DNA of 64,000 bases from Durusdinium trenchii (Eukaryota > Sar > Dinophyceae > Suessiales > Symbiodiniaceae). A program made the position numbers and the translations under genes. Of the stretch, positions 42,401 through 50,739 are shown piece by piece (the stretch's first letter is position 1; each line of letters begins with the position of its first letter). Under the pieces are notes generated by a model. The model was given only the letters and a program-made list of their open reading frames with translations, was not told the origin of the DNA and made no database searches. The DNA is taken from positions 83,008 to 147,007 of the forward strand of contig CAXAMN010013958.1 in assembly GCA_963970005.1 (NCBI GenBank), read 5' to 3'.

Positions 42401-45225
42401 TCAGATGGTTTTGACTTGTGTCCTTTCCAAAATGGATCAAAACCCTTGGAAGTATACCGGAACTTTGGCGGCACGGGCTTTTCCGCGGCACTGGATGGTG
42501 CACCTTCCTTCTCTGACGAGAAGCCTGGTTCCCTGTCCTTTGCAATGGGAACCTTCTCTGAGGAGGAGCGCACCACTGCATCGGGATCACCAATGCCACG
42601 GTGCTCAATGCCAGCCTTCCTGATCTTTAGATCTGGAATTTTGGCATCTGGCTTAAATTTAAAAATTGTTCTACCACGCCATTCATAGCCAAGTTGTAGG
42701 TCCTTCCATTTTGCCTTGCGCCAATCATCTGTCTTCTTGATTTCTTCTCCCCCTGTTTTCTTCTTGATGATTGTCAGTCGCAAGTCTTCCAGCAAGTCAG
42801 TGTCTACAGGACAGGACTTAGTTGCTGGGAAAAGAATTTTCCTGTAATCCTTGTGGTGACGTATCAGTTCTCTCTTGTGAACATCTACTTCCCAGAAATC
42901 AACCACAGGATATGCATGCTCAGCTTCACCTTCATCACTATTGTGTTCAACAGAAATATGGCCATATTCATAGTGAGTGAGGTGAGAGTAAAAACTCTTC
43001 TCACGCTGAGTCTGCCAACGCACGTCAGACAGGTACCATGCAATATCTTGGAAGTCCAACACAAGATGAGTACTGGCTGCAACCTTCAACTCCAAAAATT
43101 TTATACCAAGAGGCACCGATGTCAGATAAGCATGTCGAGGTGTCAGCCTGAGTTCAAAGCCTAAGTTCCTCATCTGTGGCAAGCTCATAAGCAAAGGGAC
43201 TTCTCCTTCTTCTACTATGTCGAACTCTGTATGGTGGATCGTCCATGCACGATCATACATGTAAATCACCAGTTTCTGAGAGCAAGTAGCCTTCTGGGAA
43301 TTGGCAAAGTAAAACTTGCTCTTGGTAGACTCAAAAGAGTACCATAATCCACAATCTGGGTGATTGTCGACATAGTTGCAAAAATGGTCGACTGCTCGCC
43401 TTGATCCCATAGCTCTAGTGCATCCAATGTCCAGGATTGCAATAGTTGGCGGGAAGCGATTCTCAGTCAAAAATGAAATAGCCTGCGTCTCCTTCACTTC
43501 TTCCTCAGCGCTCATAAGCGCAAAGCCATCAGCGCTCATAAGCGCAAAGCCATCAGGAGCCTTTGTGAGCATCTCCTTTGACAAAGAGTACCTCACAGGG
43601 GCACTCATGTCATCGAAGATCGTCTCACCATTGTTGACCACGCAGTCAGCTTCATCTTGGCATGAGGTCATCATGCCTGACAGCAAGTCCACCTCACTGT
43701 CATGGACTTCAGCTGCTGCTGTCACACAATGTGCTAAGAAAACTTGTTGACCTCCTGATGCTTGTGAAGTTCTTGAAGGTGCAGGTAAAGAACGTGGCTG
43801 TTGTTGATTTGCATAGTTTGCATCTTGTTTGCCATCTCCTTTATCTTTTCCTTTTCCTTTCTTGCCTTTTCTCTTGCCTTTTCCTTTTCCTTTGTGGGAA
43901 AACCATGCTTCTTCAAGCTGTTGCCAAAAGTCATTGGCATCATCATATTCTCCTTGAAGATAGTCATTCATATCCTCGGCAAGAATGGCATCATATGCTC
44001 CTTGGTTTGACTCCCAAGTGTCCTCATAAGGATTCTCTTCTAGGTATTCATCTGGAAAAGTTGTCTGTTGCTCATCAGCAAAATGGCCTTTACCTCGTCT
44101 CTTTCCTTTTCCTTTTCCACGAGGTCTGAAGAATCTGCGGCCTGATCTTCCTTTTCCTTTTCCTTTCCTTCTACCTTTTCCTTTGCCTTTTCTGGCTCTT
44201 CTTCCTTGAAATCTCCTTTGGAACCATGAGAAGTTTTGATCATCATATACCCAAAAGACATCGTCCAGGGCATCTAAAAATCCTTCTGTTCCATCTTCTT
44301 CATCTTCGGCCCAATAGCCAAATGTACCATCGAGTTCTCCTTCGTCTAGTACAAGAAATGATCTTCTACCTCCAGCACCTGTCGGCTGCATCAATGGATT
44401 GTCTACTGAAGTCTTTGTCGTGCAGAACATCTCGATGAAAACTGTCCTCAGCTCTGTTGTAGTGTATTGCTGCAGGTACCTGCCACGATGAGTCATCAAA
44501 GAAGTCAAAGTGTTTCGCTGGTCCTGAGACAAATCTGCAAGTGACAGCATGAGTAAAGCAATCAGATTTTCTCCTAGAGGAAATTCATTCTGATGAAGAA
44601 TTCTCATATTGCCATTGACATTCTGCATGATTTCCTGAATCCTTTCTGCCGTTGGTGCTACTCCAGTCAACGCTGCATCTGCCTGCATCTGAGCAAGGAC
44701 TTGGGGATGTGCTTGAGTGACTGGTTCTAACATGTCCATCCAACTGCTCATAAGCCTTTGGAGTAAAATCTGGAATCTTGTCATCCATTTCATCATGTCA
44801 GCTGATCCTCGATTGAATCGCACGAATTGCATAAACCTGTATAGGAATACATTGGTTGATCCTTTCACGAAATATGGTCGTAGTACTCGTTTGAAGTAAT
44901 CTACTCCTGCTCCTGGTGGCTCATTAGCCTTCAATGCATCTCTGTCTAATACACGTTTGTATACTGCTGCTTCTCCTTCTAATCTGTTTCTCAAAGCTGG
45001 TCCTCTCTTCTCATCTTCCAGCTCGGTGATACCACACCAATCGTCTATGGCATCCTCATAGGAAAACCATGAAGTCTTTCCATCATAAGATGGGGGCACC
45101 TTTGTAGTGACCTGTGTTGTCATTGCTATTGCTGCTGGTTCTCTTCTCACATGCCTATTCACGTAGGCTGCTGGCTCATAAGCCACATCCGCATCAGGCT
45201 CTTCCCAGTCGTCAATCCAATCCAT
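36385..45225 (-). CDS. Element C ORF1: intact copia Gag-Pol polyprotein
   Basis: 2946 codons from the ATG at 45225 (GGCCATGGA context; the frame is open from 45270). Positions counted from 45270. Gag: 50-300, helical; then Gly/Lys/Arg clusters (KGKGKGRRKGKGKG, 360-400 and 460-480) instead of a zinc knuckle. Protease: AILDIGCTRAMGS (about 610). Integrase: HYHMS and CRVCN zinc ligands, then VFADHCEVE, IVGDEAFFTD and NRAETAVRLFKR as D, D, E (about 1108, 1166, 1198). Methyltransferase-like region: about 1415-1560. RT: LLHIDLKTAFLQG (2223) and LHVDDLFVTG (2519), separated by a long insert. RNase H: MPDAAFRNN, STTVAELYAF, RTDANN, LADCLTK (2678-2830). All catalytic residues are present and no stop interrupts it. 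It would supply particle formation, cDNA synthesis and integration. Confidence 0.85.
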   Translation of the reverse strand: MDWIDDWEEPDADVAYEPAAYVNRHVRREPAAIAMTTQVTTKVPPSYDGKTSWFSYEDAIDDWCGITELEDEKRGPALRNRLEGEAAVYKRVLDRDALKANEPPGAGVDYFKRVLRPYFVKGSTNVFLYRFMQFVRFNRGSADMMKWMTRFQILLQRLMSSWMDMLEPVTQAHPQVLAQMQADAALTGVAPTAERIQEIMQNVNGNMRILHQNEFPLGENLIALLMLSLADLSQDQRNTLTSLMTHRGRYLQQYTTTELRTVFIEMFCTTKTSVDNPLMQPTGAGGRRSFLVLDEGELDGTFGYWAEDEEDGTEGFLDALDDVFWVYDDQNFSWFQRRFQGRRARKGKGKGRRKGKGKGRSGRRFFRPRGKGKGKRRGKGHFADEQQTTFPDEYLEENPYEDTWESNQGAYDAILAEDMNDYLQGEYDDANDFWQQLEEAWFSHKGKGKGKRKGKKGKGKDKGDGKQDANYANQQQPRSLPAPSRTSQASGGQQVFLAHCVTAAAEVHDSEVDLLSGMMTSCQDEADCVVNNGETIFDDMSAPVRYSLSKEMLTKAPDGFALMSADGFALMSAEEEVKETQAISFLTENRFPPTIAILDIGCTRAMGSRRAVDHFCNYVDNHPDCGLWYSFESTKSKFYFANSQKATCSQKLVIYMYDRAWTIHHTEFDIVEEGEVPLLMSLPQMRNLGFELRLTPRHAYLTSVPLGIKFLELKVAASTHLVLDFQDIAWYLSDVRWQTQREKSFYSHLTHYEYGHISVEHNSDEGEAEHAYPVVDFWEVDVHKRELIRHHKDYRKILFPATKSCPVDTDLLEDLRLTIIKKKTGGEEIKKTDDWRKAKWKDLQLGYEWRGRTIFKFKPDAKIPDLKIRKAGIEHRGIGDPDAVVRSSSEKVPIAKDREPGFSSEKEGAPSSAAEKPVPPKFRYTSKGFDPFWKGHKSKPSEPQNDLKGDDLEEYAPSEPPERPEGELVEIPKASKGPSSDKHEPLEPGDGALEPRRISIPLPGSEVVAMTPAYRKMLQRLEDKVELYKLHVKHYHMSPTQFRRRVSMLKLPDSVVEKYESVVRNCRVCNTSVAPPPRARVSGIRASCFGDVVFADHCEVELHKSKYIILLVLDGATNLLWATAQKDLIDQTTIQALRQWSDENNCVPKAIVGDEAFFTDAFVEYYRFHGIQQCPCGPRTPWPNRAETAVRLFKRMWHVMKVDLDDPRFRGVTVREVVKKVVWARNCQLTISGYSPIEIATGRRPPDLFDLETASPEQLSANAAAQDRTNLELQRVALRAHQEARQAQDLRADLARRTMPSDGPYFQGEKVFIWTQDSSKFKDKGRWVRATVLGQEGAMVQANTGKAVVRVNQSKVRRDHDEWHDVSIPALDDENPENLREDHELYVDAEFGEQSFFFCNDDHPDVVELLHGNSGLSWFLSKNGVKVASPMDFKAGYNFSTWKGQDAVWQQLERLQPHCIVINNPSPKQNRASIWLLCCNVIEWQLRRKKHVFVTVPKGNKFCLFLQKFVSSLKNPVFTFDVNMNCFCYCPKGMSYVTVFHSYASCQGWKGIGDCSFQAKTVQATRSNQYFKDPDWKKFPFSFLVEMNRFLPYSETSDKRQSFLIEDLLENFDSGSLCGTALLLEREAHQSILLNSVRTEETTEIPVPLRHILPQRFTTTELIRTLRQVDALPQRSEFDVTTSSDSRIVSLIPGLKEIRRRTLPQMYFERCKVYRGTFGRVHPLFNSEDDAVLIMWKPGKYHQVFLMFVSQLSPHHEQFLIDHWSMIVYESETTGAVKRIVTPDEVALEDPKDQPPDYGPPMDDDMAYEPIPVSGEHQYFDPDDEDMNPPGDGPGGNPDDHQGGQPPGPPPTGSVAGPNQFGNPDVPLEQLGYPSSDPEEAMPEITSESRPPDDPGQPPIGFPSDTDPVHPFVPSPDSNTPEPEPYVPENRERHSKHMRKLSVDSTDALPKAKVKFQIKRSKVQLPGHDEPIPAPPKSVPRSFFPGHSENPTASSSNQPQAADIPVPTSTVEDDDNETIDTNETDSEPIFDEEDVKGFEKDPDKDLDDEKNLFVSFDDMDFCVIGPNQAPPSFNSYDPKGFSQFCQYLAKTMAKKTPKAESVITPEVLRKYAKEIKQAKLEEFRSFLDFTAMKYRDRRKHKIDNYVTGRWVLTIKIDKDGNFKKFKARWVCRGFQDAQKWDLQTDSPTATRYGFRVACQHAASSFWDLLHIDLKTAFLQGELYDLERRVIHVQLPTDIGLPPYLVGLCTRSVYGLSDAPRRWWNRLDKFLHSLGLVPTRADRCTYVCYSGCLRVPKAVNYSSEEMPAEPEPVSFYVAGAPPNEFHDTAEEVRRSFLCEERLFSVCYGNRSEKTVTRSLLKAEDGKWTPVVDQELQNFLDSVEHKAGWHQYANGHAQVAYRAKALRTPEPTYSRSRFCFRTSIVKRKGVWWLLETNKDIRNEKNAVTLEEEAETLVSLFLPAEHTYTVTQTPQLTPEVVEELLEHFMDPVHGSNSKNRSPIGMCCLHVDDLFVTGNDIFLKQFKDIVKSQFKIGHEDTNDLMFTGQRVAWKMQEKTKKKEYISVEQSLCVQELTEIIIPKGLKDEEKCDKDMHTAFRSLLGSINWLQSRTQFQACYQFSRSASASAGPTIGDCKALNKLCKQIVTDPMELRFWPLEGSPRLIAMPDAAFRNNSDKSSQRAMVIFMGEQRKAKQKNTKGSLIFFESSKIKRTTLSTTVAELYAFMKCYGTCQMLRGLIKDITGYSTDIHMRTDANNLVTTASTTHVPEQQETIHMIQMLRKEACSGAIADLSHIRTQWCLADCLTKKSASPQALIDAVRSGCLKEVDAHPPFRSLIEHKAYLRGWLPTVCTHVDFSHDVFYLGDSLHRVRGENSMHVLLSERNFFISFMNLCLRLNLAWQDQHFSFEDYCLASLTTCHFYNLGHWPLTGVLCINRDDWSGSVQYGQHL
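40590..41025 (-). other. Methyltransferase-like region inside element C ORF1
   Basis: Between integrase and RT: VVELLHGNSGLSWFLSKNGV at the motif I position, an acidic second strand, LERLQPHCIVINNPSPKQN where GSPPC would be expected (Cys replaced), then HVFVTVPKGNKF in the place of the ENP motif. The order fits a degenerate C5-methyltransferase-like fold, but the nucleophile is missing, so any role would be structural or binding. Confidence rests on motif order only. Confidence 0.35.
43507..43554 (-). repeat. Perfect 24-bp tandem duplication in ORF1
   Basis: Two exact 24-bp copies (43507-43530, 43531-43554) encode the in-frame duplication DGFALMSADGFALMSA just before the protease. Confidence 0.9.
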
Positions 45226-45290
45226 GGCCGTTTGCCCACAAGCAATTCTATGCCTAGGAAAGGAGCTCACCTGGGTCTTCCAGGATCACT

Positions 45291-45302
45291 GCTCCGCTAC
45301 CA
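45291..45302 (-). promoter_or_regulatory. Element C primer-binding site
   Basis: Minus strand TGGTAGCGGAGC, one base inside the 5' LTR. Its complement ends CTACCA, as expected of a tRNA 3' end; it resembles an initiator-Met tRNA acceptor end. The same 12-mer is found in element D. Confidence 0.6.
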
Positions 45303-45303
45303 C

Positions 45304-45478
45304 TGAAAGAGTGACTAGGGCGTACACGGTAGAGGTGCAGACCGCTAGTGTCTTTTACTCACGCAGAGTCTTATCCTCTTAGGTCCATTGACCCTCTCTT
45401 GAGCCTTGTAGCAGTCAAGCATGGACACACTATATCAGCTGTTGGAGTGGAACCCTGTACAGGAGGCTCTACTTTTCA
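45304..45478 (-). repeat. Element C 5' LTR
   Basis: 175 bp, identical to 30132-30306. Confidence 0.9.
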
Positions 45479-46148
45479 AGGGGGGGGGTCTGTATTGAAA
45501 AATCAATTCCAAGGGGGCGGGGGGGGGGGGTCTGAATTGAGCGATCAATTATTAGACCCGGACGTCCCAACACTTGCTTCGCAAGACAAACTCAAGGTAT
45601 CCCCTAAAGGGCTACCTTTCGTGATAAATCCGGCGCATCATTCTGATACCATCCTCCAGCTAGCAAAAACCAACTTTAATGTCAGCAAGGCGAGTTCTGT
45701 CCTTCCACTTCAAAGCTTAAAAAGCAGCATGCAGGCTTAAGTAACAGTTGACGTTGACGAGACGCAGTGTGAATGACAGCATGCAGCATCAAGCATATGA
45801 TACGGCAAAGTGCAACCTTGCTTCCTTGCTTGGTTGGTCCAGGTTGCCAAGTTCAGCAACTAACCAGCAAGCATTGGGGTACTGGAGTTTCGACGTGTGA
45901 CATACGTGTATTGTGTGGCACTCTGGAAAAAGTCTAAAGATCAGGGAGAAGCCCTGCTTTGCCAGGGCTCCTCAACCTCAGGACACTCGTTGCTTCTTTG
46001 GGACATCGTGCGGCTTCTGCAACTGCAGAAAACGGATGATCGAAGCAAGAGCAGCAAAAGCTTGAGTGAAGTGTGGGAACCGAAAGCAAAGAAGGTAATT
46101 GAGGAAAGCTCTACTTGATCGGGTTTCTTGAAATCCCCGACGTGGTAC
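45479..46148. other. Alveolin intron right of element C
   Basis: Contains two G-runs (45479-45487, 45515-45531) and the interrupted repeat unit (45570-45640). The rest shows no gene. Confidence 0.5.
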
Positions 46149-47723
46149 CTGCACCTTCGGCACGGTCTTGACCTGGGAGAGTTGTGGAAGAAGGTTGTGG
46201 AAGAAGATCCTTCAGGATAGCCATCACATTGCCACTCCATCTGAGATCAACACGACCTCCTGAACTTCAATCTTGGGAACTGTTCTCACCTTGGTGCTGC
46301 TCCGGCTCTGCGACTGTGGCTCTTTGTCTCTCTGGCAACTCCTGGAAATATTCCCAAAGCAGAGTGTGTTCAAAATGAAGTACTCTACTCCATCAAAAGT
46401 GTCTGTGCGCCAGGCGATCTCTTGCGTGTGCACTTCCGGCACTTCAACAATCTTTTCCACATATCTCACCTCAGACGGCAGCTACGGCAGCTGGTACGAA
46501 GTCGCTTGCAAAGAGTTGATAGCCAATGTAGCTCAACAAAACTCTGCTTGTAGTGAGTTAGCTTCCAAATTGTTCAACATACTTTCTGAACCTGATTTTT
46601 CATCTGGCTTCAGGATACATTGCCATCTACCTTCAGGATAACAGCATTTCGACTAGCGGATGCACCTCGGGCACTTCCACGACACGCTCCGAGACCTTTC
46701 ATTGGCAAAAGAATCAGAGGAACCACCCGCTCTTCAGATAAGCTTACCTTTGTTGGCAGTTTGCGTTTTTGTAAACACCAAGTATATAATAGGGCAAAGA
46801 GCGACTTGAATGTGACAAGGATTTCCAAGACTTGAGCTTTAGTTCCAAAATACCACATTGGGAAGTAAGAAAAGCTGCTCTGCTCATCGCACGGTGCAAC
46901 GAAAATCAAGAGAAAGAGATAGAGAGACAGAGAGAAAGAGAGAGAGAGAGAGAGAAAAGAAAAAACGAAAAGAAAATAAAAGACAAGAAAAGACAAGACA
47001 AGACAAGAGAAGAGAAAAGAAGAGAAGAGAGGAGAGGAGAGGAGAGGAATATAAGAGAGACGAGAGAGACAAGAGATAAGAGAGACCAAAGAGGTAAAAG
47101 AGACAAACGATACAAAAAAACAGAATGTTACAGTAAAGGTAAAACCTTTAAAAAATACCATCTGTAAGACTGGAGGGAAAATAAGTGTCTTAAACACATC
47201 TTTCCACAGGCTTCATGGACGTGCAGGACCAATAGCTGCTATCCCACAAAACAATGCAGTCAACGGAAGGAGGCGAGAAGTGACCAGAACAACCTAAACT
47301 GACTAGAAACAAGGAAAACAACATCCGCTTGTGGCCCACTTAAAGTCGTTGTTCAATGCGAATGCAATGAAATACGTCAGGTCCTGATATTCGATCTTCG
47401 GTACTTCCTTGATGATCTCATGAACCTGGAATAAGGCGGCAAATGCAAAGCCAGTCCATATCACCGTGCCTCTCCCCGCCTCAACTTTTGGAACAGCTCG
47501 AACCAACTCTTGAGTGCAGATTGTTGGCACCTGTGGTCCAGAACCTTCTCTGGGTTCTTGATGGAAACACTTTGAGGAGTACAGTTTGGTCAGTTCCGTA
47601 TATTTGCACGGGGATTTATTTTTTCTTCATTGTTTTCTATTTCTCCCAAGGGTGAGCTTTCCAGACTGAGAAGTGAGGCAGCAGCAAACATGGCGCCTCT
47701 ACGATCTTCTCTCTGAAAACGGC
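46149..47723 (-). CDS. Alveolin gene, 5' exon cluster
   Basis: Seven mini-exons on the minus strand, in gene order: 47697-47723 (AVFREKIVE), 47480-47530 (VPTICTQELVRAVPKVE), 47384-47425 (VHEIIKEVPKIEYQ), 46658-46696 (VSERVVEVPEVHP, end uncertain), 46416-46469 (VRYVEKIVEVPEVHTQEI), 46251-46289 (VRTVPKIEVQEVV), 46149-46172 (VKTVPKVQ). Each follows an AG; the first two are followed by GC. EKIVEVPxV and VPKIEVQE are the alveolin repeat hallmarks; the protein would be a cortical cytoskeleton component. A further possible exon at about 47836-47866 (VCAKNIRYDT) is doubtful. The N-terminal exons and promoter are not identified and may lie beyond element D. Confidence 0.75.
46907..47106. repeat. 200-bp polypurine tract
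   Basis: The plus strand is almost only A and G (GA, GAAAA, AGACA and GGAGA words) inside an alveolin intron; the minus strand is the matching polypyrimidine. Confidence 0.85.
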
Positions 47724-48193
47724 CTGTGGGTACTCGATCAGGAGCTCACCCTGACATTCCCATCACCCTGGCCCTGAACTCTGTAGCCGCAAAGCGTTCA
47801 AAATATTTGTCTGACCTGTGCCTGTGTCATATCTGATGTTCTTGGCACAGACCTCAAAGGCAATGGTGTTCAAACAGCATCAGCCAACTGACTGTCAATT
47901 GGTTGAACGTCTGTTATCATGTAAATTGACGCTTCTTCCTTTGACTCTAACGCCGGAGTCGGTCAATCAAGACAGCAATGGCATAATGTAGACACGTGAA
48001 GAAACCAGGTTCCGAGCCCTAATGAAGAGCGAGGTGTGTGCAAATGCGAAGTTTGCCCTGGTGCTTACAAGAATCGAACAAGTTTTGATGTAGAGCCAGG
48101 GGCAATCATGTGGACCATATTGAAAGAAGTCATGCCTGGTCAATCGTCGGGATGTACTAGCTGCACGTATATGCTTTGCAGGGTATATATATA
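47724..48193. other. Region between first alveolin exon seen and element D
   Basis: No gene supported apart from the doubtful exon near 47836-47866. A short TA run (48184-48195) touches the element D LTR. Confidence 0.35.
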
Positions 48194-48304
48194 TACGTAC
48201 TTTTTCTTGTCTGACAAAAGGGGCTGCGCAGTGGTGTCATGCACACTCATGATGCACATGTAAACACACATCTGCACAATGATCTATATGGAAAATGGTT
48301 CGCG
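48194..48304 (-). repeat. Element D LTR, left
   Basis: 111 bp; contains TCTGACAAAAGGGGCTGCGC and GCACACTCATGATGCA, shared with the other two copies. Confidence 0.6.
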
Positions 48305-48824
48305 CTCCTTCTTGGCGATTTGAGACTCTAAAATGCTTCTTTGAGCTCACTTTGTCACCGTTGTCCATTTTCTTCCATTTCATTCTTCTCTCTGTTTTGC
48401 TTTAAATCGACCACACATTTGACTTGCCTGCTCTGCGATGTATTGTTCCCTGACTGATATCTCTCTATTCCCTATTTTGAACATTCTGTTCAATGGTCAT
48501 TCTGATGGTGATCTGGTGTTTCCATGTTCAGTAAAGCCTCCATTGAGAATCAATCCACAATGAATTCTCATGGACTAGTTGCCTAACTGACCTATTATCC
48601 CTTCGTGGCGTTCAATATCATTGACATCCTTCCCAAATTCTTATTTGCTACTCTCTAACTCTGGGACCGTGTATTCTATACCAATTGATCTCCAATCACT
48701 TTACTGCCAGTTGTCATTGTAGCGTCTTTCTACATGGCCCCATAGGTGCCATAGCTCATCGTGTGTTCTGTCAAGTGTCTCTTCAAATTCTTCAATTCCC
48801 CTCTCACCTCTTGTGATAATCTTG

Positions 48825-49136
48825 TCATAGAACTCTATGAGCAAAATCAGCACGTAGAAATTCAAAGTGTTTGTAGATCTTGTAGGTCACAAAGCTAAAT
48901 GTTGCAAAGCCAACAATGTTGAACACAATGATCATGACAACCCAAAATTTCGATTCTTCGTTGGATTTCTTCACTGCGTCCACCTCACAATCGCTGTTGT
49001 CTCCTTCTGAGAATGCTTCTGTAACCATTGGCTGCAAGCCCTCCAATGCTACCCTTCTCACAAGCATCTTTGCAATCTTGTTCACCTTTCCTGCAAAGTT
49101 CTTTTGCTCGTCATACTGTATACTCCATTCTCTCAT
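48825..49136 (-). CDS. Element D terminal frame with one membrane segment
   Basis: 104 codons following the RNase H end: a helical head (GKVNKIAKMLVRRVALEGLQ), an acidic stretch, one clear transmembrane helix (FWVVMIIVFNIVGFATFSF) and a short basic end. Its position 3' of RNase H suggests an extra element product or a C-terminal extension of Pol. Function unknown; the membrane segment is unusual for this class. Confidence 0.35.
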   Translation of the reverse strand: MREWSIQYDEQKNFAGKVNKIAKMLVRRVALEGLQPMVTEAFSEGDNSDCEVDAVKKSNEESKFWVVMIIVFNIVGFATFSFVTYKIYKHFEFLRADFAHRVL

Positions 49137-49170
49137 GCTCTCCTACTCTGATTTCATGATCGCTGCGCCA

Positions 49171-49461
49171 TTAACCAATGAAGTCCAACAAGTATCTGAT
49201 TCTTGGTCCACCACGCGGTTTTGCGTTGTCTGCTATGTTGCCATCTGTTGGCACTTGTATCATATTGAAATCTTTCCTGCTCTGAACCCATAGCAGCTTT
49301 CCATCTAAGTGTCTCACCTTTCCAACTCCTCTCTCCGTCACAAGTTGGCGTGCGCTTGATGAACCTGTGTAGATGTAATGGTCCACCTTTGCCCCAAGAG
49401 TAAATTCAAGAACTGCGCGAAAATAGATTCTGCTGCTGTTGGGCAATGGGCAACTGTTCAA
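49171..49461 (-). pseudogene. Element D RNase H, C-terminal part
   Basis: Peptides YIYTGSSSARQLVTERGVGK, VRHLDGKLLWVQSRKDFNMI and VPTDGNIADNAKPRGG match the second-Asp region (Asp replaced by Gly), RHL strand and NxAD motif of dinoflagellate/copia RNase H. The N-terminal part and RT are missing; the domain stops abruptly at the AT-rich block. Confidence 0.6.
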
Positions 49462-49484
49462 TGCATGGAATCCTCCTGACGTAT

Positions 49485-50695
49485 TTAAAAGGCAAATTTT
49501 TATAAATCCTAAATAACTAAATTCTATTTTAATTCTTATTCAATTCAAATTCAAATCTATATGTAAATTCAGGTTCAATTCTATTTCAATTATATTTCAA
49601 TTCGATTTTGCTTCAAATTTCCTTCATTGGGGTTCAATGCAAGCCAAATTATAATTCGATTTTACCTCTAATTTCATTACTGTATAATTCAGATTCAATT
49701 AAAATATTTCATTCGTGTTGAATTAAAACTTGGAACTTATGAAATTCGCATTTATTTCTAGGGAACTGATCTTGCTTTGAACATAAAAGATTTTTATGAA
49801 TTTTTCCAATATGGAAGTATATTCTTTCTTTAATGAAATATATTCATACCACCAATAATATTCATTCTCTAGAATGGAAGCAAAACTCAATTAGAATTCC
49901 ATTTGCGTTGAGTTGGAATCAAGTTAGAAAATTAGATATATAGATCATTTGAATTTAAATTATATAAAGGCGTTAACGTTAGAAATCATTAACAAATCAA
50001 TTGGAAATTGGAATAGGCAAAACTACAATGTTTAATGCAAAACAAAATGAAATAGAATTAGATGAGAAATAGATTTGAATTAAATTAGAAATTGAATGAA
50101 TAAATTAAATCAAAATCCATTATTCAAATTGAAATTGATCTAGACCTAAGGTAGAATTGAATTAAAGATATTTAACCTAGGAATTAATTAATAGAACAAT
50201 ATTGCAATATTGATATAAAAATATGTTATAAATAATTCACTTTAATAAAAGTTGCAAATTCAATTTGAATTCCAATAAATAGAATATATTCAATTTAGAA
50301 TTAGATTGGAAATATATTGCAAATTCACATATAAATTCAAGTTGGAATTTAATATTAGATCCAGAATAATCAAAGATAATTACAATTACAACAAAAATAA
50401 ATTAGAATAAAATTGAACTATAATTTGATTATAATGAATTTTAAAAATACATAAACCTAATTTAGAATTTAACTAGGTTCAATTTAGAATTAAAATAGAA
50501 GTCTATTACATATTCAAAACAAATTCAATTTAAAATTCATTTAGATCCAATTTTATTATCAATAAAAAAGAAATGAATTAAATTCAACTTGAATAAATAT
50601 TGATTTAGAATTTAGTTGAATTGTATTTAAGTCAAATTCATAGAATTAAATTAGAATTGAGTTAATAACTTAATAACTATTTAGAAATGAAAAAG
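49485..50695. repeat. AT-rich block built of GAATT/TTCAA words
   Basis: About 1.2 kb composed almost entirely of A and T with recurrent TTCAATTT, GAATTAAAT and ATTAGAATT words; very different from the roughly 45-50% GC flanks. No open frame. Confidence 0.85.
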
Positions 50696-50739
50696 AAATA
50701 ATGCTCGTTTCTTTTTTTAGCAGACCAGCCAAAAAACAA

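Larger units (their letters stand above)
30132..45478 (-). mobile_element. Element C: 15.3-kb copia-type LTR retrotransposon with Tpt1/KptA and EEP frames
   Basis: Two 175-bp LTRs identical by eye, TG...CA ends, with AGGGG before the left LTR (29680-29684, if the gap is an overlap) and after the right LTR (45479-45483). A tRNA-like primer-binding site lies beside the right LTR, which is the 5' LTR. Three long open frames on the minus strand: Gag-protease-integrase-MTase-like-RT-RNase H, then a Tpt1/KptA protein, then an EEP-fold protein. Identical LTRs and 4700 undamaged codons imply a very recent insertion and possibly an active element. No purine-rich tract was found next to the 3' LTR. It lies in the intron between alveolin exons 46149-46172 and 27003-27062. 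Confidence 0.85.

Noticed and set aside
46832..47197. Open frames rich in Lys/Arg/Glu (plus) or Ser/Leu/Phe (minus)
   Set aside because: Translation of the polypurine tract; low complexity only.
47836..47866. Minus-strand VCAKNIRYDT flanked by AG and GC
   Set aside because: Splice-like borders but no alveolin signature; left as doubtful.
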